64,000 nt of DNA from Mesorhizobium kowhaii (GTDB taxonomy: Bacteria > Pseudomonadota > Alphaproteobacteria > Rhizobiales > Rhizobiaceae), in the NCBI RefSeq assembly GCF_003253745.1, contig NZ_MZXV01000019.1, positions 62,001 through 126,000 of the forward strand, in the 5' to 3' direction. This document shows, piece after piece, positions 10,943 through 18,632 of the stretch. Numbering within the stretch: the first letter of the stretch is position 1; the number at the start of each line of letters is the position of its first letter. The notes under the pieces are model-generated. The model was not told the origin of the DNA. It ran no database searches and was given only the letters and a program-made list of their open reading frames with translations. Position numbers and translations under genes: made by a program.

Positions 10943-10958
10943 CTTACAAATTCGTAAG
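10943..10958. promoter_or_regulatory. Candidate response-regulator box (CTTAC-N6-GTAAG)
   Basis: An exact 5-6-5 dyad, CTTACAAATTCGTAAG, 86 bases upstream of the COG4705 start, in the spacer shared with the methyltransferase-like gene. It resembles the TTACA..TGTAA boxes bound by CopR/CusR-type regulators. A CusR-like regulator is encoded 1 kb away, so it is a plausible site, but this is unproven. Confidence 0.4.
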
Positions 10959-11102
10959 AATGGGCGCGGACCGCGCGAAAAGCCTTTACGAACGCCTCGC
11001 CGTGCGCTGATAGAGGCCGATGCCATGCATCCGCCATCAATGGGGTGGCCCAGTGTCCGCAAGCTTGCCAAACGCCCGCTTGCCAGCGCGCCAGGAAACA
11101 CG

Positions 11103-11738
11103 ATGACCTACGCTTCCCTAAAACCGGTTTCACGGGCCTTCGACCAGCGCAAGCGGCTGATCTTCGTGCGGGTTGCGGCGGTGCTGGCGGTGCTGCTGCT
11201 TTTTCTCACCAAACCGGCTTTTAGCGAGGGTTCGAACGGGCACGAGACGCTCGAATTCTTCGGCTTCTGCCTGGTGCTGGTTTGTGTTGCCGGACGGCTG
11301 TGGAGCATCCTTTATGTCGGCGGCAAGAAGAACGAGGAGCTGGTCTCGACGGGACCGTTTTCGATAACCCAGAACCCGCTCTATTTCTTCTCGACGGTCG
11401 GGGCGGTCGGCGTCGGATTGCTCTACGGCTCGCTGCTGGCGGCCGTAGCGCTTGGCCTTGCCAGCTTTTTCATCTTTCGAGTCACGGCGCGCAAGGAAGC
11501 CGGATTTCTGCTGGGCAAGTTCGGCCCGACCTACCTTGCCTATGTCAAGAGCACGCCCCGGTTCTGGCCAAACCCCCTTCTGTATCGCGACCATGACCTG
11601 ATGCAGTTCTCGACGCGGGCGCTGAAGCGCACGTTCTTTGACGGGCTCTATTTCCTCGCTATCTTTCCGGCCATCGAACTGGTCGAGCATTTCCGAGCGA
11701 CCGGCCTGCTGTTTCCGGCCTTCATCACGCTCTACTGA
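11103..11738 (+). CDS. Isoprenylcysteine carboxyl methyltransferase-like membrane protein
   Basis: A polytopic membrane protein of 211 residues with hydrophobic segments near 22-40, 52-72, 98-118 and 183-200. The family signature is visible: ELVSTGPFSITQNPLYF, then KEAGFLLGKFGPTYLAYVKS followed by PRFWPN. That matches the ICMT/PEMT-type fold that methylates lipids or prenylated substrates. Bacterial members are mostly of unknown substrate. The ATG at 11103 is used; the frame runs open much further upstream, but only as antisense of the COG4705 gene. Confidence 0.75.
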   Translation: MTYASLKPVSRAFDQRKRLIFVRVAAVLAVLLLFLTKPAFSEGSNGHETLEFFGFCLVLVCVAGRLWSILYVGGKKNEELVSTGPFSITQNPLYFFSTVGAVGVGLLYGSLLAAVALGLASFFIFRVTARKEAGFLLGKFGPTYLAYVKSTPRFWPNPLLYRDHDLMQFSTRALKRTFFDGLYFLAIFPAIELVEHFRATGLLFPAFITLY

Positions 11739-11761
11739 TCGGCGGCGGCGTACCTCGCGCT

Positions 11762-12247
11762 CTAGCCGCCCAGCGGATGCGGCATGTAGCCGACGAAGCC
11801 CGCGATCTTCCAGCTTCCGCCGACCTTGGTGCAGAAATACAGCGTCTGCCATTTCAGCCTGTCGACGCTGCCGTCGGCCTTGGCGACCGAGCCGTCGAAT
11901 TTCTTGTGCAGCACGGCGCGGTCGCCGTCGACATCGATGTCGCGCATGTTGGTGACGCGAAACAGCGCCTCGCGCAGCGGCTCGGCGAATTTTGTCGTTG
12001 CCGTCTCCTTGGCCTGGCGCAGCCACTCGTCGCGATAGATGTCCAGCCGCGGAAACTGCAGCCGCCAGGCGTCGGCATTGCTGAGGAAATGCGCGTGCAT
12101 GCCGAAGAAGCTCGAGGCCACGAAATCATCCTCGACCATCGACCAGTCCTGGCCGATGAAGGCGTCGATGTCGCGCCGTACCAGCATTTCCCAGAGCGCG
12201 TGGCGATCGGCATCGCCGGCCGGAAACGGGTTCTTGTCGTAGGTCAT
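11762..12247 (-). CDS. NTF2/SnoaL-like protein of the RidA-amidohydrolase cluster
   Basis: A small cytoplasmic protein of 161 residues. The wording (LWEMLVRRDIDAFIGQDW near the N-terminus, GDRAVLHKKFDG and LYFCTKVGGSWKIAGFVGY near the end) is typical of NTF2-like alpha+beta barrels that bind or isomerise small molecules. GGGAGA lies eight bases upstream of the ATG at 12247. It is divergent from the RidA gene across a 218-bp spacer holding a candidate operator. A related NTF2-like domain is fused to the monooxygenase of the same cluster, which supports a shared substrate. Confidence 0.65.
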   Translation of the reverse strand: MTYDKNPFPAGDADRHALWEMLVRRDIDAFIGQDWSMVEDDFVASSFFGMHAHFLSNADAWRLQFPRLDIYRDEWLRQAKETATTKFAEPLREALFRVTNMRDIDVDGDRAVLHKKFDGSVAKADGSVDRLKWQTLYFCTKVGGSWKIAGFVGYMPHPLGG

Positions 12248-12335
12248 CTTTTTACTCTCCCGGTCTGGAAAATGCGTCTGTGCGTTGCAGCGCCATAGCC
12301 GCTGACGGCGCGCACGATGCAAGCGCTTCTGTAAT

Positions 12336-12367
12336 AAAGCAACATGAATTCCTGGGAATGTTGCTTT
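12336..12367. promoter_or_regulatory. Candidate operator between divergent NTF2-like and RidA genes
   Basis: AAAGCAAC at 12336-12343 is repeated inverted as GTTGCTTT at 12360-12367, and inside these ATTCC and GGAAT form a second inverted pair around TG. The dyad is slightly asymmetric, with four bases against none between the arms. Its place in the divergent spacer suits control by the RpiR-type regulator of the cluster (inference). Confidence 0.45.
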
Positions 12368-12465
12368 CCAACAAGGCCCTATGAGGATCGCCCCGATCGC
12401 GGTAAATGTCGACCGAAGCGGGCGCCGCCACGGCATCCCGCCCTGTCATCAGAGGAGGTCACCCC

Positions 12466-12831
12466 TTGCCCAAGCAGTGTTTTGGAACGTCACATGTGCC
12501 GTTGTCACCGGCAGTGCGCGCCGGCGATTTCGTCTATGTCTCGGGCCAGGTTCCCGTCGGCAGCGACGGCATCGTGGTCAAGGGTGGCATAACGGAACAG
12601 ACCGAACAGGTGCTCGCCAATGTGAAGGCCGCGCTGGCGCTGGCCGGCTGCACCCTGGACGATGTCGTCAAGACCACGGTCTGGCTGGAGGACGCGCGCG
12701 ATTTCGGCGCCTTCAACGCCGTCTATTCCAGGCACTTTCCGAAGAACCCGCCGGCCCGCTCCACGGTCGAATCGCGGCTGATGATCGACATCAAGATCGA
12801 AGTCGAGGCCGTCGCCTACCGGCCGGTGTGA
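12466..12831 (+). CDS. RidA-family enamine/imine deaminase
   Basis: RidA proteins hydrolyse reactive enamines and imines to keto acids and ammonia. The start is a TTG at 12466: a strong AGAGGAGG lies seven bases upstream at 12451-12458, and MPKQCFGTSHVPLSP is a normal RidA N-terminus. An ATG at 12406 would add 20 unlikely residues. In 121 residues the conserved Arg (PARSTVESRL) and Glu (IKIEVEAVAY) of active RidA enzymes are both present. The amidohydrolase follows 40 bp downstream, probably in one transcript. Confidence 0.9.
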   Translation: MPKQCFGTSHVPLSPAVRAGDFVYVSGQVPVGSDGIVVKGGITEQTEQVLANVKAALALAGCTLDDVVKTTVWLEDARDFGAFNAVYSRHFPKNPPARSTVESRLMIDIKIEVEAVAYRPV

Positions 12832-12871
12832 GTCTCTGAGGCGGCAAAACAACGAACCGGAGGTGACCTCA

Positions 12872-14107
12872 ATGCAATTCGACCTCCTGCTCAGGGGCGG
12901 ACGGCTGATCGATCCGGCGTCCGGCCTCGATGCGCCGCGCGACGTCGCCATCGCCAATGGCCGCATTGCCGCGGTCGATGCCGATATCCCGGCCGACCGC
13001 GCCGCGCAGGTCGTCGATGCCAGCGGCTGCATCGTCACGCCCGGCCTCGTCGACCTGCACAGCCACGTCTATTGGGGCGGCACCTCGCTCGGCGTCGATG
13101 CCGACCGGCTGGCCGCCAAGAGCGGCACCACCACCTTCATCGATGCGGGCAGTGCGGGTGCGGGCAATTTCCTTGGCTTCCGCCGCCACGTCATGGAGCG
13201 CTCGAAGGTGCGCATCCTGGCCTATGTCAACATTTCCTTTGCCGGCATCTTCGGCTTTTCGCAGACGGTGTCGGTCGGCGAGTGCAGCGATCTCAGGCTC
13301 TGTGAGCCGCGCGAGGTCGTGGCTGCGGCGCGCGAGCACCGCGATGTCGTCGTCGGCGTGAAAGTCCGCTCCGGCCGCCATGCCGGCGGCACCAGCGGCA
13401 TCGCCCCGGTCGACCTGGCGCTGGAGGCCGCCGACCAGGCCGGCCTGCCGCTGATGGCGCATATCGACGAGCCGCCGCCCGGCCGTTCCGAAGTGCTGCC
13501 GCGGCTGCGCAAGGGTGACATCCTCACCCATTGCTTCCGGCCGTTCCCCAACGCGCCGGTGTTCGCCTCCGGCGCGGTGCGGCCGGACATGCGGCTGGCG
13601 CGCGAGCGCGGCGTCATCTTCGACCTTGGCCATGGCATGGGCTCGTTCGATTTCACGGTCGCGCGGGCCATGCTCGAGGAGGGGCTGGCGCCCGACGTGA
13701 TCAGCAGCGACGTGCATCTCTACTGCGTCGACGGGCCGGCCTTCGACATCCTGGTCTGCATGTCGAAGCTCTTGGCGCTCGGCATGCCGCTGGTCGAGGT
13801 TCTGCGCGCGGCGACGCAAGCGCCGGCTCGGGCGATCGCGAGGCCTGATCTCGGCACACTGGCGGTTGGCACCGTCGGCGATGTCGCCGTGCTCCGGCAG
13901 CCCCCGGGCCGCTTCACCTTCGTCGACGCGGTCGGCGCCTCGCTGGTCGCCGACCAGCGGCTGGTTTCGGAAGGCATCGTCATCGGCGGCACCTGGTGGC
14001 CGAACGAAGCGGTCAACGATGCCAGCGAGACCGAGCGTTTCGAGGCGCATGCGCACCACACCCATGTCGAGGTCGCGGCCCGGCATTTCGGGCACCGGCA
14101 TGAGTGA
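12872..14107 (+). CDS. Amidohydrolase/deacetylase-family metallohydrolase (dihydroorotase-like)
   Basis: A binuclear-metal TIM-barrel hydrolase of 411 residues, predicted to open a cyclic amide or remove an acyl group. All ligands can be placed: His63 and His65 (DLHSH), the carboxylated Lys164 (GVKVRSG), His197 (MAHIDE), His220 (THCFRP) and Asp280 (SDVH). The ATG at 12872 has GGAGGT seven bases upstream. It follows RidA, and its stop is 4 bp from the convergent monooxygenase stop. Family members often sit with RidA and RpiR genes; the substrate is unknown. Confidence 0.85.
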   Translation: MQFDLLLRGGRLIDPASGLDAPRDVAIANGRIAAVDADIPADRAAQVVDASGCIVTPGLVDLHSHVYWGGTSLGVDADRLAAKSGTTTFIDAGSAGAGNFLGFRRHVMERSKVRILAYVNISFAGIFGFSQTVSVGECSDLRLCEPREVVAAAREHRDVVVGVKVRSGRHAGGTSGIAPVDLALEAADQAGLPLMAHIDEPPPGRSEVLPRLRKGDILTHCFRPFPNAPVFASGAVRPDMRLARERGVIFDLGHGMGSFDFTVARAMLEEGLAPDVISSDVHLYCVDGPAFDILVCMSKLLALGMPLVEVLRAATQAPARAIARPDLGTLAVGTVGDVAVLRQPPGRFTFVDAVGASLVADQRLVSEGIVIGGTWWPNEAVNDASETERFEAHAHHTHVEVAARHFGHRHE

Positions 14108-14111
14108 CAGC

Positions 14112-15902
14112 TTACGACCGGCCGGAATTGCTCGGCGCCCCATAAACCGGCGTTGCGATGCCTTCCATCCGTGCCTTGATCTGCAGCGCGACGTATTTCG
14201 AATAGAAGCGCGATAGAGCCAGATTGCCGCCGTGGAACCACAGCGCCTCCTGCGCCGTCGGCTTCCACATATTGCGCAGCTCGCCTTGCCATGGTCCGGG
14301 GTCGCCTTTCACGCCCGAGCCGAGCCCCCAGCAGGGGCCGACCTTGTCGGCGACCTCGCGCGAGACGATCGCGGCCACGGTCTCGTTCATCGACTGATAG
14401 CCGGTGCAGGCGATGATCGCGTCGGCGGCAAGCTCGCTGCCATCCTCGAAAAGGATGCCGGTCGGCGTCAGCGACTTGATGGCGACGCCGCTGCGGACGC
14501 CGATCTCGCCGTCGATGATCAGGTCGGAGGCGCCGACATCGATGTAGAAGCCGGAGCCGGTGCGGTAGGCCTTCATCAACAGGCCGGTCTCGTCATCGCC
14601 GAAATCGATGGCGAAGCCGGCGGCGCGCAGGCGGTCGTAGAAGGCCGCGTCGCGGGCCTTGATCACCTCGTAGAGTGCCCGCTGGCCCTTCGGCACCAGC
14701 GCGAAGGGCGTCGAGGCGACGATCATGTCGGCCTTCTCGGTGCTGATGCCGCGCGCCAGCGCGTTCTCCGAGAAGATCTCGAAGCCGATTTCCATCAGCG
14801 TATCCGATTTGACCACCGTGGTCGGCGCGCGCTGGATCATGGTCACCTCGGCGCCGCTCTCCCAGAGATCGACGCTGACATCATGGCCCGAGCTTGCCGC
14901 GCCGATGACGGCAACGCGTCTGCCACGGAATTTCTCGCCGCTGGAATACTGGCTGGAATGCAGCAACTCGCCCTTGAATTGATCGGCACCCGGCAGATCG
15001 ATACGCCGTGGCGGACCATAGGCGCCGGTGGCGAAAACGATGTGCTTCGGCTTCAGCGTGATGTGGCGGCCGACGCGGTCGACGACGACGGTCCAGACCT
15101 TCTCGGCCTCGTCATAGGAAGCGCTGAGGCACTTCGTGGCGACCCAGTAGTTGAGCTCCATGACGCGCGTGTACATTTCCAGCCAGTCGCCCATCTTGTC
15201 CTTGGGCGTGAACACCGGCCAGTTTTCCGGAAACGGAATGTAGGGCAGATGGTCGTACCAGACCGGGTCGTGCAGCACGAGCGAGCGGTAGCGGTTGCGC
15301 CAGGAATCGCCGGGCCGCGCGTTCTTCTCGATGACGATGGTGGGCACGCCGAGCTGGCGCAGCCGTGCGCCCAGCATGATGCCGCCCTGGCCGCCGCCGA
15401 TGACCAGGCAGTAGGGCTGTTCCCCGGCGCCGAGGTCGCGCGTCTCGCGCGCCCGTGCCTCCGACCAGGTTTCGCGGTCGGGGTCGGCCTTGTGGCGCAC
15501 GCCCAGCGGCCGCGCCGGTCCCTTGCGTTCTTCGAACCCCTTGAGGTCGGTCATCGCCGTGAACAGGGTGCGGCAGCGGCCATCGTGCAGGCGCATGACG
15601 CCCTGGCCAGAAGCATCAGCTGTTTCGAAGCTGAACCAGGCCTCGATGCCCTCGTCCGAGGTCGCCTCGCCGGTCAGCTGCCACGCGGCCGGCTTCGTCG
15701 TCGCCAGCGTCGACGCCAGCATGCCGGCGATCGCCTCGCGACCTTCCATGGTCGTGATGTTCCAGGTGAAGGTCAGGAGATCGCGCCAGTAGCAGTCGTC
15801 GACGAACAGGTTGCTTGCCGCTGTCCCATCGCCCGCTTCGAGCGCCTTGGCAAAAGATCCGAGCCATGCGGCTGCCTGTTTCGATGGTGCCATGTCGAGC
15901 AT
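14112..15902 (-). CDS. Flavin-containing monooxygenase with N-terminal NTF2-like domain
   Basis: A class B flavin monooxygenase of 596 residues. Residues 1-130 form an NTF2-like domain (ASNLFVDDCYWRDLLTFTW). The FAD motif GGGQGG follows near 165-172, the FMO signature FKGELLHSSQY (FxGxxxHxxxY) near 310, and an NADPH-binding GAASSG near 330, where Ala replaces the middle Gly. It should oxygenate a soft nucleophile or ketone using NADPH. The ATG at 15902 has AGAGGA six bases upstream; another ATG follows at 15893. It is co-directional with the regulator upstream. Confidence 0.85.
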   Translation of the reverse strand: MLDMAPSKQAAAWLGSFAKALEAGDGTAASNLFVDDCYWRDLLTFTWNITTMEGREAIAGMLASTLATTKPAAWQLTGEATSDEGIEAWFSFETADASGQGVMRLHDGRCRTLFTAMTDLKGFEERKGPARPLGVRHKADPDRETWSEARARETRDLGAGEQPYCLVIGGGQGGIMLGARLRQLGVPTIVIEKNARPGDSWRNRYRSLVLHDPVWYDHLPYIPFPENWPVFTPKDKMGDWLEMYTRVMELNYWVATKCLSASYDEAEKVWTVVVDRVGRHITLKPKHIVFATGAYGPPRRIDLPGADQFKGELLHSSQYSSGEKFRGRRVAVIGAASSGHDVSVDLWESGAEVTMIQRAPTTVVKSDTLMEIGFEIFSENALARGISTEKADMIVASTPFALVPKGQRALYEVIKARDAAFYDRLRAAGFAIDFGDDETGLLMKAYRTGSGFYIDVGASDLIIDGEIGVRSGVAIKSLTPTGILFEDGSELAADAIIACTGYQSMNETVAAIVSREVADKVGPCWGLGSGVKGDPGPWQGELRNMWKPTAQEALWFHGGNLALSRFYSKYVALQIKARMEGIATPVYGAPSNSGRS

Positions 15903-15938
15903 TTCTGTCCTCTTTCTGCCATGTTGCACGGCCCGGTC

Positions 15939-15966
15939 TTCCCTTCTCCCACAAGGGGAGAAGGAA
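15939..15966. repeat. Half copy of the CCTTCTCCC intergenic repeat
   Basis: CCCTTCTCCCACAAGGGGAG followed by AAGG forms a simple hairpin in the 75-bp gap between the regulator and the monooxygenase. It matches the outer arms of the element at 314-478. Confidence 0.55.
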
Positions 15967-15977
15967 AAGGCCCCGCC

Positions 15978-16915
15978 TCAATCCCCGAGCGGCTCCATCT
16001 CCTTGCCGGTGCGGTGGATCTGGGCGTTGTACTTGATGCGGCGCACGGTCTCGCGGGCCGAGCCTGTAGGCGGACGCCACCGCCAGCAGGTCGATCGCCG
16101 CCAGGAAGGCGAATCGCGAGGCCGTCGGCTTCAGCGTGTCGGGATATTCGGGCACTGCCACCCGTCAGCCGGATATCGCAGGCGCGCGCGAGTTCGGTGT
16201 CGGGCGCCGTCACGGCGATCGCGTTGGCGCGGTAGTGCTTGGCGAGTTCGACGGCCTCGATCACTTCGCGCGTGCGTCCCGTCGCCGAAATGGCGATCAC
16301 CAGGTCGCCCGGCTTCAGGGTCGAGGCGGTCATGCGCATCAGATAGGGGTCGCACTGGGCGCTGATGGTGATGCCGTAGCGAAACAGCCGGTACTGGGTT
16401 TCCTGCGCCAGCGCCGAAGAGCTGCCGCCGAGGCCAAAGACGGTGACCTGGCGTGCCTTGGCGATCAGCTCGGCCGCCTTCTGCAGCTGTGCCGGGTCAA
16501 GCTGCCGCTCGGCCTCCTGCAGCGCCCGGCGGGCTTCGCCGAACACGGCGTTCCAGAATGGCATGCCATTGTCGCCGCTGGTCGGCAGTGGCTTGCTCAG
16601 ATAGAGCGCGCCGACAACGAGGCTCTGCGCCAGCTTCAGCTTGAAGTCGCGCACGCCCTCGCAGCCGATGGCGCGGCAGAACCGGGTCACCGTCGGTTCG
16701 CTGACCCCGGCACGCTGGGCCAGGGCGGCGTTGGAAGCATCGACGGCGTATTTGACGTCGTCGAGCACGACATCGGCGACGCGGCGTTCGGCCGGGCGCA
16801 ACTCGCTGTAGGAATCCTTGACCATCGAGATGATGTCAGGGATGCGCCGGACAGGTTCGCGCCCCTCCGCATCGTGGCTTGGAACAGGCTCTTCCTGGCT
16901 GCCAGCTTCGGTCAT
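15978..16915 (-). pseudogene. RpiR/MurR-type regulator with two apparent frameshifts in the SIS domain
   Basis: The N-terminal helix-turn-helix (AALAQRAGVSEPTVTRFCRA) and most of the sugar-isomerase (SIS) domain (VFGLGGSSSALAQ, VIAISATGRTREVIEA) read in one frame from the ATG at 16915. Near 16157-16166 the coding frame shifts: homology continues as VPEYPDTLKPTASRFAFLAA in the next frame. Near 16053-16061 it shifts again, and the family ending (ETVRRIKYNAQIH, then GKEMEPLGD) reads in the third frame to the TGA at 15978. Each break is at a run of three G/C, so one extra base at each would explain it. Either the gene is decaying or the sequence has two errors. Intact, it would be 311 residues and the likely regulator of the cluster. 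Confidence 0.8.
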
Positions 16916-17027
16916 GAAGTCATGTCTTTCCCGGCGTTTCACAGAGCTGGCTTCTTACCATGTTTGCACGCCATGGCTCCATGTCGCGGGCTACGATCTC
17001 TTCGCCGGCGCTAGGGACTGGCCTAGG

Positions 17028-18266
17028 CTACCCAATCGTCTCCAGCCGCCTTGGCAAACGGTTCATGGCAACAGGCCCGTCCGGCATGATCAGGAACTGG
17101 TCCTCGAGATTGAAGCTGGCAAGGCCGTCGATGTAGAGCGGGATTTCGAAGGCCAGCACCATGCCGGTTTCGATCACGACATCGCTGCCGGCCGCAATGA
17201 ACGGCCATTGTTCGGAAAAGACCGACTGGCCGACGCCATGGCCGAAATGGCCACGGCGGTAGGAGCGTAGCCCTTGCCGCGCCAGGCTGTCGCTGGCGAT
17301 GCGGTGCACGTGGCCGAGCGCGTTTCCCGGAACAAGGGCCGCCAGCCCATCCGCGAAGGCCCGCTCGGCGATCGCATGCAGCTCGGCCTGTTCGGCGGAT
17401 GGCGGCCCGAAAATGAAGTTGCGCGACATGTCGGAAGCATAGCCGCCGACGGTGCAGACCATGTCGCACTTCAGCGGATCGCCGGGCATGGCCTTCGCAT
17501 CGGCGCCTTTGGCCCGGGCGCCCAGCGTCACATATTCGGCTGTCGCGACCGGATGGGACAGGCCGGCCGCGGCCGTGGCAACACCTTCCCGGTAGAGGGA
17601 AATGAGATCGGCCTGGCGCATGCCGGCCATGGCATCCACCTGCAGCCGGTCCAGCCCGGCTTCCGACAGGATGATGCCTTGCTGGAGCAGCTCGATCTCG
17701 CGTTGCGACTTGATCGCCCGCAACCGATCGAGCACCGCCGAACCGTCGACCATCGAACAGCCCGGCAGCATCGCCTGGAGGACCGAGAAATCGGTGACGG
17801 CGATGAAATCGAGATCGACGCCGATCGTGGCGTGGTCAAGCCCGAAGCCGGCGAGGATCTGCTTCAGCTCGCGGACGGAATTGGCCAGCTCGAATGTCGC
17901 CGGCCGGGAAAAGTCCGGCGGCCGACCAGAGGATGCGAGACCGGCCTCGATGCGTTGCGCCAGCGCGGAGGTCGAGGCGTCAAGCGTGGTGGATTCTATC
18001 CAGATCGGGTGGCTGCGGACCACGGCGTCCGGCAATGCCGCCTGCAACTGAGCCGCGTTGAAGTCTGCCACCACGACGCCGATCGGCAGCTCTTGCCGGA
18101 CCGGGATGACGACGAAGCCGGCGCCCGCCCGCCGGAACAGTCCCGCCGGGCCGATCCAGGCACCGGTCGCATAGTGGAAGGCCTCGGGCGCGCAAAGCAC
18201 CAGCGCCTCAATGCCGGCGCGTTCCATCAGTTGCGTCGCGCGCAGGCGGTCGACAAAGCCCGTCAT
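17028..18266 (-). CDS. M24-family metallopeptidase (aminopeptidase P/creatinase-like)
   Basis: A pita-bread hydrolase of 412 residues with an N-terminal creatinase-type domain. The five metal ligands are all present: Asp268 (KCDMV), Asp279 (SDMSR), His343 (FGHGVG), Glu374 (AFEIP) and Glu388 (LEDQF). The family includes Xaa-Pro peptidases, creatinase and ectoine hydrolase, so the real substrate may be a small amide rather than a peptide. The ATG at 18266 has GGAGA eight bases upstream. It lies upstream of, and in the same direction as, the RpiR-type regulator and monooxygenase, with a 112-bp gap. Confidence 0.85.
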   Translation of the reverse strand: MTGFVDRLRATQLMERAGIEALVLCAPEAFHYATGAWIGPAGLFRRAGAGFVVIPVRQELPIGVVVADFNAAQLQAALPDAVVRSHPIWIESTTLDASTSALAQRIEAGLASSGRPPDFSRPATFELANSVRELKQILAGFGLDHATIGVDLDFIAVTDFSVLQAMLPGCSMVDGSAVLDRLRAIKSQREIELLQQGIILSEAGLDRLQVDAMAGMRQADLISLYREGVATAAAGLSHPVATAEYVTLGARAKGADAKAMPGDPLKCDMVCTVGGYASDMSRNFIFGPPSAEQAELHAIAERAFADGLAALVPGNALGHVHRIASDSLARQGLRSYRRGHFGHGVGQSVFSEQWPFIAAGSDVVIETGMVLAFEIPLYIDGLASFNLEDQFLIMPDGPVAMNRLPRRLETIG

Positions 18267-18396
18267 GAATTTTCTCCGGATGTCCGAAGCAGCAACGGAG
18301 CATTCCGAGTATGGACAATCAAGCGGCAAGATGCTGCGGGGGCTGACCGCCGCTATCGCCTCGGGTTTGGATTCACACCCCACCCTTTTCCAGACG

Positions 18397-18442
18397 TTGG
18401 CGCTGCCCCTCACCTGCCTGCCAGCAGGGCGATGAGGGGCGG
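18397..18442. repeat. Partial copy of the CCCCTCACCTGCCTGCC repeat
   Basis: TTGGCGCTGCCCCTCACCTG at 18399 matches one arm of the element at 33491-33653, and GGGGCGGCGCC at 18432-18442 is a short inverted counterpart. A similar half copy lies near 63245-63270. Confidence 0.5.
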
Positions 18443-18503
18443 CGCCGACTCGACAATTGGTGGCCTCCGCCACGACGGCTGCAAGAAACACCGGCCGGGT
18501 CAG

Positions 18504-18632
18504 CTATTTGATGGATTCCAGCTTGGCGACGGCGGCCGTGAAGCCAGCCAGCGAGACCGGAATGGTGACCGGCTTGCGGGTGACCGATTCCATGCCGATG
18601 TTCAGATTGGTTCCCGACTTCATGGCCTTGGC
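18504..18632 (-). pseudogene. Remnant of an IalB-like (invasion-associated) exported protein, C-terminal end only
   Basis: The minus strand encodes about 42 residues beginning AKAMKSGTNLNIGMES and ending KPVTIPVSLAGFTAAVAKL before the stop at 18504. That is the usual last strand and tail of IalB-family proteins, which are normally about 170-200 residues with a signal peptide. Upstream of 18632 no continuation is found in any frame, so the front of the gene has been lost. It marks a junction with the unusual stretch to its right. Confidence 0.55.

Noticed and set aside
14232-16235. 667-codon plus-strand ORF opposite the flavin monooxygenase
   Set aside because: Antisense shadow; the minus strand carries FAD, NADPH and FMO motifs, while the plus strand reading is Asp/Arg/Gly-rich filler and also runs across the gap and the broken regulator.
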